A stretch of DNA of 35,234 bases from Desulfatiglans anilini DSM 4660 (GCF_000422285.1 NZ_AULM01000037.1:1-35234), one strand, 5' to 3'; counted from the first letter of the stretch, positions 14,419 through 23,545 are shown. Notes: generated from the letters alone by a model not told the origin. Numbers and translations are program-made.

Positions 14419-15428
14419 GTCATGGCCCTCAGGTTTTCTTTGGCTGCATGCAGCAGGAGGCGGCGGTGGGCGTGATCGATCCAGGAATTGCGGGCGATCC
14501 TCAGGAGGGTGATGCCGAGATAGAACGGGATGCGGCGCGTGATGGCGCGGAAGGCGTCCTGTTGGTCCGGAAAATGGCCGCAGTATTCCCACAGGAAGTG
14601 CCCGATGAAGGGTTCGGCGGCCGAGGGGTCTCCTGTTCCCCGCAGGAAGAAGTGTTTCAACTCTCCGGTCAGCCGGCCCAGGTCGAAGACGCGGTCCGCC
14701 CAGGTCATCCGCTCCAGATCGAAGACCATGACCTCCTGGCCTGGGCCGAAGGCGAAGTTGGAGGGCGTGACATCGCCGTGTACGATTACCCGGCGGTCTT
14801 CCCACATACAGCTTCGGTTCCACCACCCTTCCCGCAGCCGGTAGATCTCGTCGGCTTCACTCCGGGGCATCCCTCTTTTCTGGACCAGAGACTCGATCAG
14901 GCGGCCTGCGTATTCACAAGGCTCCCGGAAGTCGACGCTCCGATCGCCGGCGGTGCGGTTGTGCAAGGCGGCGAGAAACGCCGCCAGCGCCGAGAGCTTC
15001 TGGAAAAGCCGGTCGGGGTGGTGATGCCGAATCGCCCGATCGATCACCTCGTCCAGCAGCTGCCCGTCGAAATGCTCCACGATCAGGACATGATCGAGCC
15101 AGGGGTTGTATCCCAGCGGACGGGCCACCCGGAACGGCCAACGGTTCAGGCCCAGCTGGTGCAGGAGGGCCAGGTTGTGGAATTCCGTTTCCGTCGGAGG
15201 GTTTGCTGCCCCATGGGGCAAGCGGCGGCCGGGGGGAAAGAATTTGCCCACCACCCGAAAGGAGTTCTCAACAGCCTCGTACAAGTACACGTCTCTCGAA
15301 AAGGCGAACCGGGAAACACGGAACCCGGAAGGGGTTTCTTGAATGTCGAGTCGGGGGGCGATGTCGAAACGCAGAAATCCATCCAGCGGATCATCTGGCG
15401 GCAAGTGCCCGATATAGTGGATGCGCAT
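14415..15428 (-). CDS. APH/choline-kinase-like phosphotransferase, 337 aa
   Basis: The protein kinase-like fold is seen as a small N-terminal lobe with VVGKFF (Lys62, ATP binding) and TETEFHNL (Glu82). It is followed by the catalytic loop VIVHGDVTPSNFAF (His217, Asp219, Asn224) and the metal site MVFDLERMTWAD (Asp237, Glu239). This is Brenner's motif as in aminoglycoside, choline and homoserine kinases. The substrate is a small hydroxyl compound that cannot be named from sequence; antibiotic resistance should not be assumed. The ATG at 15428 has only a weak Shine-Dalgarno (GGATAGATACGG). The gene overlaps the downstream HAD gene by four bases. Confidence 0.88.
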   Translation of the reverse strand: MRIHYIGHLPPDDPLDGFLRFDIAPRLDIQETPSGFRVSRFAFSRDVYLYEAVENSFRVVGKFFPPGRRLPHGAANPPTETEFHNLALLHQLGLNRWPFRVARPLGYNPWLDHVLIVEHFDGQLLDEVIDRAIRHHHPDRLFQKLSALAAFLAALHNRTAGDRSVDFREPCEYAGRLIESLVQKRGMPRSEADEIYRLREGWWNRSCMWEDRRVIVHGDVTPSNFAFGPGQEVMVFDLERMTWADRVFDLGRLTGELKHFFLRGTGDPSAAEPFIGHFLWEYCGHFPDQQDAFRAITRRIPFYLGITLLRIARNSWIDHAHRRLLLHAAKENLRAMT

Positions 15429-15943
15429 CCGTATCTATCCATCAGCTTTTGAAGGGTTCTCGCAGAGCGGGTGTCCGTAAAACGGAGCGAGTTTACCGGC
15501 CATATCCCGAACGGCAGGATACAACCATGTCGGGGTGGAAACAATCCCGTTTTTGGCTTGGGTGCTGGTTGCGCATTTGCAGGGTCGTCGCAATCCCCTT
15601 TTCATCAGGCATGCCTCATCCATATGGTGTCCGTGGCCCACTCTTTTCATAATCCACATGGATAAAGCTTGCATGTCTGTGCTAACTTTCCCTCATATCA
15701 CAACAAAAATGGAGATGGGGTTCAGGTGGAAACCGCTTTGGGACAGATGCGAAGGGATTTCGATCTCGTCTCCAGTGCACATGCGGAGGAGCGATGAGGG
15801 AGGAGCGGGCAGGGAAGAGGGCTGTGATCGGCGCTTTCGCGGCCATCTGGTTCCCTGGGGCTGCTCGCTGCAGTGTCGGGGGTGCTGATTTCATGGGTGG
15901 CGCCGCCCAAGGCGGCTCCTGTAAGGTGAAGGAGGATTGCGTC
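15429..15943. other. Divergent intergenic region with one copy of a 41-base repeat
   Basis: About 515 bases between the divergent kinase (minus) and SagB-type (plus) genes. It contains 15508-15548, which matches 17486-17526 at 32 of 41 positions without gaps. A frame open upstream of the SagB-type start (from 15794) lacks a ribosome binding site and was not used. Promoters for both genes must lie here but were not resolved. Confidence 0.5.
15508..15548 (+). repeat. Direct repeat copy A (partner at 17486-17526)
   Basis: A 41-base segment with core CAACCATG followed by GTGGAAACAA and CCC. The same core recurs in the same orientation about 2 kb downstream, 32/41 identical and ungapped. The two copies lie on either side of the SagB-type gene. 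Confidence 0.5.
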
Positions 15944-17431
15944 ATGATCGACTCAGGCAGACAATACCACCATCGCACGAGCTACGAGCGGGGCAGGCTG
16001 GACGGGCACTTTCTGGATTGGGCCAACCAGCCCGATGTGTACAAAGGATACCCCGGGGAGGTGGGATTGGTGGATCTGCCCCGGGAGGTGCGCAGGCCGG
16101 AGGGGCGGCTCTCCGATGTCCTGAAGAGAACCCCGGGGGAAATACCCCCGCTGACGCTGGAGCTGTTGAGCAGTGTGCTCGGGACGGCGTACACGCTGAC
16201 GGCGAGGACGCGCCACTCCGATGGGGAGTTCTTCTTCAGGAGCGTCCCATCGGCAGGCGCCCTTTATCCCTTCGAACTTTATCTGGCCGCCGGGTCGGTG
16301 GAGGGGCTGGAGGACGGCCTCTATCATTTTTCCATCGCCAGACACGGCCTGTCAAGGCTGCGCCGCATCGGCCCGGTAAAGGAAGACGCCTCGCCGCACT
16401 TGGTCTTTTTCATGACGGCCATTTTCTTTCGGAGCGCCTGGAAATACCGGGACCGGGCCTACCGATACTACTTGATGGACACGGGGCATTTGCTGGAGAA
16501 CCTGGTCTTGACCCTCAGGGCTTTCGGTCTGCCCTGCCGGCTGAGCTATGATTTCGAGGACGAGAGCGCCAACGCCTTCCTGGGGGTCGATCCGAAGCGG
16601 GAGGTGTGCCTGGCTTTTCTGCAGGTGGCCGATCCGTCAGCGGAGCCATTCCGCCTCCCGGATCATTCGGAGGCCCTTCCTGAAGCTATGCAGGCCGCCA
16701 GCCGCGTTTCCCCGGGAGAGATCGATTATCCTCTGCCCGCGGAGATGCATGCCTGCAGCGCCCACGCCGCGCACACTCCTGTTGGCGTGCCTGCTGCGGC
16801 TGTGAGCCTGGGGCCTGCGCCCGACGAGTGGCGCCCCCTGCCCAATGCCGACCACTGGCCCGAGAGGCTGGATTTCGCCGAGGCAGTGGCGAGGCGGAGG
16901 TCCCTCCGCAATTTTGTGCCCAAGACGCTGGGACGGGATTCATTCGCAGCCCTGCTGTCGGTGCTTTGCCTGGAAGGTCCGTCGGGGGGCGTGGAGCGGA
17001 TGCGGGACCACTGCGTTTGCCCGGGGGTCTTGGCCGGAAACGTTGAAGGGGTGGACCCGGGCTTCTACCTGGTGGACCCTGCCGCCGCCTCCTGGGGGGC
17101 GGCCGCCCGCGGCGCCCTGATCGAGCCCATGATGCGGGTGTGCCTGGATCAGGAGTGGCTTTCGCACTGCGCCCTGCAGGTGGTCATGATCGCCAACCTG
17201 GATCTCCTCGAAGAGGCCTGGGGGCCGCGCGGGTACCGCTACGCCATGCTCACGGCGGGGCGGCTCGGAGAGAGGGTGTATCTGGCGGCGACGGCCCTGG
17301 GGTTGGGCTGCTGCGGCATCGGTGCTTTTTACGACGGCGAGGCGGCTGCACTGCTGGGGTTGAACCAGCCGTCCAGGATGCTCTACCTGCTGGGTGTGGG
17401 TCCGGTGAAAAAATTACCCCACGATTCCTGA
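15944..17431 (+). CDS. SagB-type dehydrogenase with two nitroreductase domains, 495 aa
   Basis: The start is MIDSGRQYHHRTSYERG at 15944, because AAGGAGG lies 7-8 bases upstream. The first half (about residues 60-270) contains RSVPSAGALYPFELYL and YLMDTGHLLENLVLTLRAFGLPCRLS, the FMN-binding motifs of SagB-type nitroreductases. The second half (about 310-490) repeats the fold with FAEAVARRRSLRNF, LTAGRLGERVYLAATALGLGCCGIGAFYD and LYLLGVGP. SagB enzymes oxidise azolines to azoles in thiazole/oxazole-modified microcin synthesis, but no cyclodehydratase or precursor peptide is nearby. The role here is therefore probably a standalone flavin redox reaction. The gene is flanked by two copies of a degenerate 41-base direct repeat. 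Confidence 0.85.
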   Translation: MIDSGRQYHHRTSYERGRLDGHFLDWANQPDVYKGYPGEVGLVDLPREVRRPEGRLSDVLKRTPGEIPPLTLELLSSVLGTAYTLTARTRHSDGEFFFRSVPSAGALYPFELYLAAGSVEGLEDGLYHFSIARHGLSRLRRIGPVKEDASPHLVFFMTAIFFRSAWKYRDRAYRYYLMDTGHLLENLVLTLRAFGLPCRLSYDFEDESANAFLGVDPKREVCLAFLQVADPSAEPFRLPDHSEALPEAMQAASRVSPGEIDYPLPAEMHACSAHAAHTPVGVPAAAVSLGPAPDEWRPLPNADHWPERLDFAEAVARRRSLRNFVPKTLGRDSFAALLSVLCLEGPSGGVERMRDHCVCPGVLAGNVEGVDPGFYLVDPAAASWGAAARGALIEPMMRVCLDQEWLSHCALQVVMIANLDLLEEAWGPRGYRYAMLTAGRLGERVYLAATALGLGCCGIGAFYDGEAAALLGLNQPSRMLYLLGVGPVKKLPHDS

Positions 17432-17485
17432 CGCTCGCTGCTTCTTGATCGATGAGGCTTGCTTCCCGAAGGAAGATGAGACGTT

Positions 17486-17526
17486 CGAATGGGAAGAACC
17501 AACCATGACAGAGTGGAAACAAACCC
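17486..17526 (+). repeat. Direct repeat copy B (partner at 15508-15548)
   Basis: Second copy of the 41-base repeat, just after the SagB-type gene and upstream of the metallo-hydrolase gene, in the same orientation as copy A. Nine mismatches, no gaps. Confidence 0.5.
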
Positions 17527-17663
17527 TTGCCTGACCATGTGCAGTCCGTAATTCGATTTACATCCGTTTTTCCATCTGTTACCTTCGGCAGATCGATTCA
17601 AGGGTGCTTTGACCCGAACGAGGCGCTCCACCTATTCAACAGGGAATCCAACGGGGAGGCCGT

Positions 17664-18965
17664 ATGTCTATCATTGCAGATCTGATCAAACGGAGGATCT
17701 CTCGCAGGACATTCATCAAGGCGACAGGATTTGCCGCCGCAGCCTCGGTTTTGCCAGGGGCGGCACGAACGGCTGTGGGAGGCGCGCCCGGGGGTATCAT
17801 CATCCCCCCTAGGCTCCTGGATTATAACACCCGTCTCGTGCTTCTGGGTACAACCGGCGGTGTTTCGTGGTGGCCCGGAACGAACCGGGCGAGCACCTCG
17901 TCGGCCCTGGTGGTTGGAGATGCCGTTTATGTCATCGATTTGGGGCAGGGAACGACCAACCGTCTTGCACAAGCGTTCAACTGGGGCAAATGGATCGACA
18001 CACCGGGTGGGAAGATAGAGGACGGCTCCTCCATTTTTCTTCAGGCAGTGAAAGCCCTCTTTCTAACGCACCTTCACCAGGATCACACCGCCGACTACCC
18101 CAATCTGCTGCTGATCGGGCCCGGGGCAGGACTTGGCTCCTACACAGACCCCGTGACGAACGAGAGAAGCAGGGTCCCCCTGAAGGTGTTCGGCCCCTGC
18201 AACCGGGGCAAGTTGGAAGAGGACAAGAGCGAATATCTGCAACGAAACGGAACGATTATTCCCACGACAACGTACGAGCCCTACTCGAGCACGCAGACGC
18301 CCGGCACTCGGGAGATGACCGAACTCATCTGGCAGGCCTACGCCCAGACCATCAATGATATGACGCTTGACAACGGATACCCCGATTTCACGGCTCTTAT
18401 CGATGTCAAGGAGATCGGGCCCTACGACAACGACATCCTGGTGCCGATGCCGGAGGGATGGTCGGATCCGAATGTCGACCCCTGCCCGCATATCACGCCC
18501 TTCGTCGTCTACAGCGATGACAAGGTCGAAGTCAAAGCGACCCTGGTCAATCATCATCAGGTATTTCCGGCCTTCGCCTTTCGATTCGACACGAATGACG
18601 GGTCCGTTGTCATCTCAGGTGACACCGGGCGGGATACCAGTTGGAATTTGCAGGAGTTGGCAGCCGGCGCGGACATCCTCGTGCATGAAGTCATCGATCC
18701 TGCCTGGATCGAGCAGAAGTTCGGCCCGAAACCCGAGGCGCCTATGGATGCGTTGAAAGAGCACATGTATGCTTCGCACACGACGATTGCCGATGCTGGA
18801 GTCGTCGCCAGGGAGTGCGGGGTCAGGACGCTGGTCCTCAACCATATCGTACCGGGGAATACGCCGAGGACGCACCTGATGCAGGCCAAACGCCGCTTTT
18901 ATGGAAAGCTGATCATCGGCGAGGATCTGATGCAGATCGGCGTCGGCAGCAAACACTCGTTTTAG
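17664..18965 (+). CDS. Tat-exported metallo-beta-lactamase-fold hydrolase, 433 aa
   Basis: The N-terminus RRISRRTFIKATGFAAAASVLPGAA is a twin-arginine signal (RRTFIK at residues 14-19), so the protein is exported folded to the periplasm. The metal site is FLTHLHQDHTADY (His136, His138, Asp140, His141), followed by NHHQVFP, the metal-bridging Asp of ISGDTG, HEV, and a late LNHIVPG His. This matches RNase Z/arylsulfatase-like MBL enzymes with two zinc ions. The exported location argues against tRNA processing; hydrolysis of a sulfate or phosphate ester, or of a lactone, is more likely. GGGGAGG precedes the ATG. It may share regulation with the SagB-type gene through the repeat upstream. Confidence 0.88.
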   Translation: MSIIADLIKRRISRRTFIKATGFAAAASVLPGAARTAVGGAPGGIIIPPRLLDYNTRLVLLGTTGGVSWWPGTNRASTSSALVVGDAVYVIDLGQGTTNRLAQAFNWGKWIDTPGGKIEDGSSIFLQAVKALFLTHLHQDHTADYPNLLLIGPGAGLGSYTDPVTNERSRVPLKVFGPCNRGKLEEDKSEYLQRNGTIIPTTTYEPYSSTQTPGTREMTELIWQAYAQTINDMTLDNGYPDFTALIDVKEIGPYDNDILVPMPEGWSDPNVDPCPHITPFVVYSDDKVEVKATLVNHHQVFPAFAFRFDTNDGSVVISGDTGRDTSWNLQELAAGADILVHEVIDPAWIEQKFGPKPEAPMDALKEHMYASHTTIADAGVVARECGVRTLVLNHIVPGNTPRTHLMQAKRRFYGKLIIGEDLMQIGVGSKHSF

Positions 18966-19070
18966 CACGGTGGCATTGGCCGCGAACCCGGCGGCGCATG
19001 GTGGACTGGTGATCGACCTTGAGATGGTGTTCGCTCCCCCGGCTGTTTCCGGTATCCCATATTCAGGAGC

Positions 19071-20405
19071 TTAGGAGCCGGGTTTTCGGATTTCCGCCTT
19101 GTGCATCTTGTATCTGAGCACCCGCTCGCTGATGCCCAGCTGGTCCGCCGCCCTGGTCTGGACCCAGCCGTTTTTTTCCAGGGCCGAAAGGATCATTTCC
19201 CGTTCCACCGCCTCCAATCGTTCTTCGAGGGTTCCCTGGGTCGTGGCCTGGAAATGACGGATTTCATCGGGGAGATCCGCAGGAGTGATGACAGGGCTCC
19301 GCGCCAGGGTGACCGTCCGCTGTACGACGTGTTCCAACTCCCGTACGTTGCCGGGAAAAGGGTATTTGATGAGCGTGTCCTCGGCTTCCGGGGATAAACG
19401 CAGGGAAGGGGAGCCATAGCGTTTGAGGAAGAATTCCAGGAGGGGAGGGATGTCTTCCCGTCGATGCCGCAGGGGCGGGATCTCGATCTCGAGGACGCGG
19501 ATGCGGTAAAAGAGGTCCTCCCTGAAGCTTCCGTCGTCCACCATCTTCCTCAGATTCCGGTTCGTGGCGGATATGAGGCGCACGTTTACGTCCCGTTCCT
19601 CTTCGCTCCCCACCGGGTTGATTCGCCCCTCCTGGATGGCCCGGAGCAGTTTGGGTTGAAGGGAGATGGGGATCTCGCCGATCTCGTCCAACATGAGCGT
19701 GCCCCCGTCGGCCAGTTCGAATCGTCCCCTGCGGGTGTGAGAGGCCCCGGTGAAGGCTCCTTTCAAGTGCCCGAAGAGTTCGCTTTCGAAAAGGGTCTCC
19801 GGGATGGCCGCGCAATTGACGACCACAAAGGGTCCGTCGCCCCTGTGGCTCAGGAGGTGGATCAGTTGGGCAGCCAGCTGTTTTCCGGTTCCGGTCTCCC
19901 CGCATACCAGGATGGGCCAGGGGCTTCCTGCCATGCGCCTTGCGAGGGAGAGCACATCCTTGATGGCCCGGCTTTCTCCGATGATGTTCAGCGGGAGCGG
20001 TCCGTCGGCCAGGGCTTCCTTCACCTGCGCAACGTCCTCTTCGACGTTGACCGCTTGCTCGATCTGCTGAATCATCTTCAGAAGGACGGAGAGGTCCACG
20101 GGCTTTTCGAGAAAATCGGAGGCCCCCAGCTTCATGACCGAGACGGCCGTATCGATGTCGCCGAAGGCCGTAATCATGATAACCCGCACCTTCGGGTTCA
20201 TCCCCTTCAACCTTTCGAGGATCGCATCCCCGCTGAGCCCGGGCATCCGGTGGTCCAGAAGGACCAGGTGGATCGGTTCCCGTTCAAAGAGGCGGAGGGC
20301 CTCCTGACCGTCAGGGGCTGAGAGTGTCGAGTAGCCCTGGTTTTCCAGAAATCCTTGCAGCAGTTCCCGCTGCGCCGGGTCGTCGTCTACGATAAGGATT
20401 TTCAT
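19071..20405 (-). CDS. NtrC/AtoC-type sigma-54 response regulator, 444 aa
   Basis: Three domains are clear. The receiver (1-120) has the acidic pocket VDDD and phospho-Asp51 in LLDHRMPG, with Lys101 in EKPVD. The AAA+ domain (about 140-370) has Walker A GETGTGK (169-175), the sigma-54 contact loop GAFTGA (216-221), Walker B GGTLMLDEIG and the arginine-finger region FREDLFYRI. The C-terminal Fis-type helix-turn-helix (about 405-440) contains TRAADQLGISERVLRYKM. It activates RNA polymerase holding sigma-54 after phosphorylation by the kinase encoded just upstream. A consensus sigma-54 promoter with an upstream palindrome lies at 24.66-24.77 kb, about 4 kb away, and is its most likely target. 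Confidence 0.96.
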   Translation of the reverse strand: MKILIVDDDPAQRELLQGFLENQGYSTLSAPDGQEALRLFEREPIHLVLLDHRMPGLSGDAILERLKGMNPKVRVIMITAFGDIDTAVSVMKLGASDFLEKPVDLSVLLKMIQQIEQAVNVEEDVAQVKEALADGPLPLNIIGESRAIKDVLSLARRMAGSPWPILVCGETGTGKQLAAQLIHLLSHRGDGPFVVVNCAAIPETLFESELFGHLKGAFTGASHTRRGRFELADGGTLMLDEIGEIPISLQPKLLRAIQEGRINPVGSEEERDVNVRLISATNRNLRKMVDDGSFREDLFYRIRVLEIEIPPLRHRREDIPPLLEFFLKRYGSPSLRLSPEAEDTLIKYPFPGNVRELEHVVQRTVTLARSPVITPADLPDEIRHFQATTQGTLEERLEAVEREMILSALEKNGWVQTRAADQLGISERVLRYKMHKAEIRKPGS

Positions 20406-20436
20406 GCAGGGGCTTCTCCCGTTTTTTTCTCTTCTG

Positions 20437-21999
20437 CTAGGGACTGTTTTCCGATGCGGTTGCAGGAAGCTCGATGGAGATCTCCACGGTCTCGGGTTCC
20501 GGAACCCGGACCGTCATTCGGCCGCCGTGGGCCTCGACGATCCTGCGGGATATCGTCAGCCCGAGCCCTGTCCCGTCCGGTTTAGTCGTAAAATAGGGTT
20601 CCAGGATACGTTCCGATTCTTCCGGTGCTAGAGTGAAACCCCTGTTCGTAACCTTCAGGGAGACCCGCGCATCCTGCTCGGAAAACATCTCCACGTGGAT
20701 GGTACCCCCGCCGGGCTGAGCTTCGATGGCATTCTTGAGGAGGTTTTCCACCACCTGCCCCAGGAGGTCGGGGTCTCCGGGGATCGGCGTTTGAAAGGCG
20801 ATTCTCCGGGTTACCTTTATACCCGATGCCTCGCACTGAGGCTCGTAGAGTTGGAGCATGTTCTCCAGCAGTAGATCGAGGCGCATCAGCTTCTTCAAGG
20901 GCTTCTGGGGGCGCGCGTATTTGAGGAGACCCTCCACGCTGGTATTGGCGCGCTTGACGGCGCCGAGCATCAGGTCGACCAGGTGGCGGTTGCCGTCGCT
21001 CAACCCCCGGCCCTCCATGAGAAGCCGCTGAAGGCCCATGTTCAACACATTCAGGGGGTTGCGGACCTCATGAGCGATGGCCGCGGCCGAGCGGCCGAGT
21101 GCGGCGTTTTCCCGCTCCAGGGCGAGCTGCCCGTCGATTTTCTGGATCTGGGCGAGATGGGCCGCCTGCCGCCTGTAGAGGACGATCGACAAGACGGCGC
21201 CAAGGAGGGCGAGGGCCGCGCTGAAGAAGAAAAAATCGCGCCACAGCCGCCCGATGGCCCGGTTGAGATAGCCCGCATCCAGGGCCACCGCAATCTCCTT
21301 TCCCTCCACGGGAACAAGGGCCTCCGCCACCCTGCGGCCCCCATGCTCCTTCATGGTCACGGAGGCGGCCGGCGCAGCCTTCGGTCCGCCCCTGGAGGGT
21401 GCGGCGACTTTCACGTAGCCGATGCGCGGGATCCCGGCGAGGGTCCGGACGACGTTATCCAACCCCAGGTGCTCCTGAATGGTCCGCACCTGGGCGTCGC
21501 TCATCCCCACGACCACCCGGCCGGAATTACCTTCGTCGGGCCATGAAAATAGATAGAGGCTCCGGTCAAACAGGTGCTCGAGCCCGGGGTTGGAAGGCCG
21601 GGCCGGGTCATGCGCTGGAAGCCATTGCGCCGGGCCTTCGACCTGCTCACCGTTTCCACGGTCGATGCGAATCCCGGTGAGGCCGGTCTCCTGGGAGAAG
21701 GCGGTCAGCTCTTCGGGGCTAAAGGGCTCGACCCTGTCCAGGTAATCGACGAAACGGGCGGTGTTGCCTAGAAAGGACTCGAGAATCTCCTCTGCGGCCC
21801 GCTGGGCGAGGACGCTTCCACGGGCGCTCAGTTGGACCACCTGGGCCACTAGGGCGGCGTGTTCCTCGACGTGGTTCAGAAACTCCTGTTTGGCCTGGTG
21901 GATCTGCCAGAGAAAGTAGACCGTGACGACGCAGAAAAGAAGGGAAAATACGAACAGGTTGGCTGCCCAGAGGGGAAGGCCCTTTCTAGCGTCCGCCAT
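20437..21999 (-). CDS. Membrane sensor histidine kinase, 520 aa
   Basis: The start is taken at MADARKGLPLWAANLF, since GGAGGAGGAGG lies just upstream and the first membrane helix then follows at about 13-33. A periplasmic sensor region of about 220 residues ends at the second helix (about 257-276, FFFFSAALALLGAVLSIVLY). The kinase core has the H-box IAHEVRNPLNVL (His310), the N-box ENLLKNAIEAQPGGG and the G-boxes TTKPDGTGLGLTISRRIVEAHGG. It overlaps the preceding small gene by 14 bases and is followed after 31 bases by the sigma-54 regulator, its evident partner. The signal sensed is unknown; the gene order suggests an envelope signal. Confidence 0.94.
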   Translation of the reverse strand: MADARKGLPLWAANLFVFSLLFCVVTVYFLWQIHQAKQEFLNHVEEHAALVAQVVQLSARGSVLAQRAAEEILESFLGNTARFVDYLDRVEPFSPEELTAFSQETGLTGIRIDRGNGEQVEGPAQWLPAHDPARPSNPGLEHLFDRSLYLFSWPDEGNSGRVVVGMSDAQVRTIQEHLGLDNVVRTLAGIPRIGYVKVAAPSRGGPKAAPAASVTMKEHGGRRVAEALVPVEGKEIAVALDAGYLNRAIGRLWRDFFFFSAALALLGAVLSIVLYRRQAAHLAQIQKIDGQLALERENAALGRSAAAIAHEVRNPLNVLNMGLQRLLMEGRGLSDGNRHLVDLMLGAVKRANTSVEGLLKYARPQKPLKKLMRLDLLLENMLQLYEPQCEASGIKVTRRIAFQTPIPGDPDLLGQVVENLLKNAIEAQPGGGTIHVEMFSEQDARVSLKVTNRGFTLAPEESERILEPYFTTKPDGTGLGLTISRRIVEAHGGRMTVRVPEPETVEISIELPATASENSP

Positions 22000-22396
22000 G
22001 GCCCCTGCCTCCTCCTCCGCCGTGATAGCCTCTGCCCTTGCCGATGCGGCGGCGCACCCCCGTCGCGTCGCTCGCGCCGCCTCCATGGCCCGCACCGTAA
22101 AGCCTGGCTGCGCTCAGGGCTGTTCCCCCGTCCGTGAAGCTTCCCCAAATCCTGACCGTGTCCCCGGGAGAGAGGTGTTTCGGTAGTTGCTTCGGGGGGA
22201 TTGTTACCTCCAGCGGCGCGCCTGCACGAGCCTTCCCATCGACCCTGCCGCCCTCCTCGTCGATAAGGAAGACGGACAGGCTCCCCGTATCGTGATCCAC
22301 GGAGACGATACGGCCCAGGAAGAGATCCTCGCCCGAGGCGTCGAGTGCCCCTCCCATGATCAGAATGCCCGTCAAAAGGAGAAGGATAGTCCGCAT
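21986..22396 (-). CDS. Small secreted beta-rich protein with Gly/His/Arg-rich tail, 136 aa
   Basis: The start at MRTILLLLTGILIMGG gives a signal peptide; an earlier ATG would add 19 residues without signal character. The mature part, EDLFLGRIVSVDHDTGSLSVFLIDEEGG, then SPGDTVRIWGSF, reads like a small OB-fold barrel as found in short exported proteins. The C-terminus is a low-complexity tail, GKGRGYHGGGGGRGHGGR, which may bind metal or polyanions. The gene overlaps the upstream barrel gene by 25 bases and the downstream kinase by 14 bases, so it is tightly coupled to the two-component system and could feed signals to the kinase sensor domain. No named family is certain. Confidence 0.75.
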   Translation of the reverse strand: MRTILLLLTGILIMGGALDASGEDLFLGRIVSVDHDTGSLSVFLIDEEGGRVDGKARAGAPLEVTIPPKQLPKHLSPGDTVRIWGSFTDGGTALSAARLYGAGHGGGASDATGVRRRIGKGRGYHGGGGGRGHGGR

Positions 22397-23403
22397 TGGA
22401 TCACCACCTGGGTATAGGATGCGTAGTCGAGGGGCGCGTCGCCCAATTTCCAACCCGCCTGTCCAAAGAACTCGAAGCCGCGCCAGAATCGGCTGATCTG
22501 GATTCCTGCCGATCGGACATGGTTGGTTTCTCTCACGTGGATGAGGGTTTCAGGCACATCGTGGTAATCCGTTCGTTGCCATGCTGCATCGATTTCCAGC
22601 AGCCACTCGGGGGCTGGTAGCCAGGAAAGGGTCATGCCTCCCATGATCTCGCGGTAGGATTCCATGTCCAGCGACGCATCGAGGTCTCCGTACTCCACAA
22701 AGACCCGGCCGGTCAAGGAGGGGAGCAGAAAGGCATCGAGATCGAGGGTGGTCGAAAGCAGGCGGTTGTCCCGCGGCGGGTAGAGCGTCCGAATAGGGCT
22801 CCTTCGTCTCTTGGGAGGCTCCGTTTCCGGGTGGAAGGGACTCCGTCCCCTCTCCCCGTTCATTCCACTCTGCCCTTTGCCGGAAAACGGCAAGGCCCAA
22901 TTTTTATAGCTCAGCCACCGGCAGGTCTGCTCCAAACCCAGGGTTGCCCTTTTCGATAAGATCCAGTCGGTCCGAATACCCACCATGGCTTCGTCCCGTT
23001 CGTCGGCCTCGATGAGGGCATCACGGTAGGCGGCTACTTCTCCCACAAAGGCAGGCAGGAATCGGCCGTCGGCCAAAGCAACCGTAAAAGACCCATCGGC
23101 CTGCAGTCGATAGTTGTCTCCGACGCTCCAGTAGTCCTGGTATCTTCCTTCCACCGACAGATCGAGGCCCAGAGCCTCCGTCAGAGATAACGGCTGTCCG
23201 GCCTTGAAGGCATAGAGGGAAAAACCGGAGCCTTCCGGGGGATCGATCAGGGCGGGATTGGAATCGTACCCGGATGCGAGTTCGGCTGTCAGGTCCACCG
23301 CGCTGGCGCTGGCAGGCATCGCAAAGAGACAGAGACAGACCGCTATCAAGAGACTCGGACCCGGAGGAGCGGACTGGGATCTCGGCCAGGCAGGTCTTCT
23401 CAC
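22372..23403 (-). CDS. Outer-membrane beta-barrel protein, 343 aa
   Basis: After a signal peptide (LLIAVCLCLFAMPASASA) the mature protein starts VDLTAELASGYDSNPALIDPPEGSG. The SGYDSNP motif is the start of many outer-membrane barrels that partner secretion or surface proteins. It alternates amphipathic strands and ends ...VVIQCGLSFSF, with the terminal Phe of Bam substrates. A charged, Pro/Arg-rich insertion (about 175-210, RSPFHPETEPPKRRRSPIR) is an outer loop. It is the first gene of the operon leading to the kinase and sigma-54 regulator, an unusual partner for a two-component system. Function is unknown; secretion or surface display of the Gly-rich proteins upstream is possible but unproven. 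Confidence 0.8.
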   Translation of the reverse strand: MRRPAWPRSQSAPPGPSLLIAVCLCLFAMPASASAVDLTAELASGYDSNPALIDPPEGSGFSLYAFKAGQPLSLTEALGLDLSVEGRYQDYWSVGDNYRLQADGSFTVALADGRFLPAFVGEVAAYRDALIEADERDEAMVGIRTDWILSKRATLGLEQTCRWLSYKNWALPFSGKGQSGMNGERGRSPFHPETEPPKRRRSPIRTLYPPRDNRLLSTTLDLDAFLLPSLTGRVFVEYGDLDASLDMESYREIMGGMTLSWLPAPEWLLEIDAAWQRTDYHDVPETLIHVRETNHVRSAGIQISRFWRGFEFFGQAGWKLGDAPLDYASYTQVVIQCGLSFSF

Positions 23404-23545
23404 CGGTTAGGCCCCTGTGCGGCGATGGTTGGTTGCTGTTCGATCGATTCCAATGCCGGTTGCCCCTATCTAGACTTGAATTGTCCGTACCCGTCTTCGT
23501 GCGTACCCCCTGCGGCTTACGCCCTCCCTATACACCCTGTTGTGC

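Noticed and set aside
13678..14826. 382-aa version of the HAD protein
   Set aside because: The first 136 residues lie inside the APH-type kinase gene in another frame; HAD motif I begins right after the ATG at 14418, which overlaps the kinase stop by ATGA.
15794..15943. Longer N-terminus for the SagB-type protein
   Set aside because: No ribosome site at 15794, while AAGGAGG sits correctly before the ATG at 15944.
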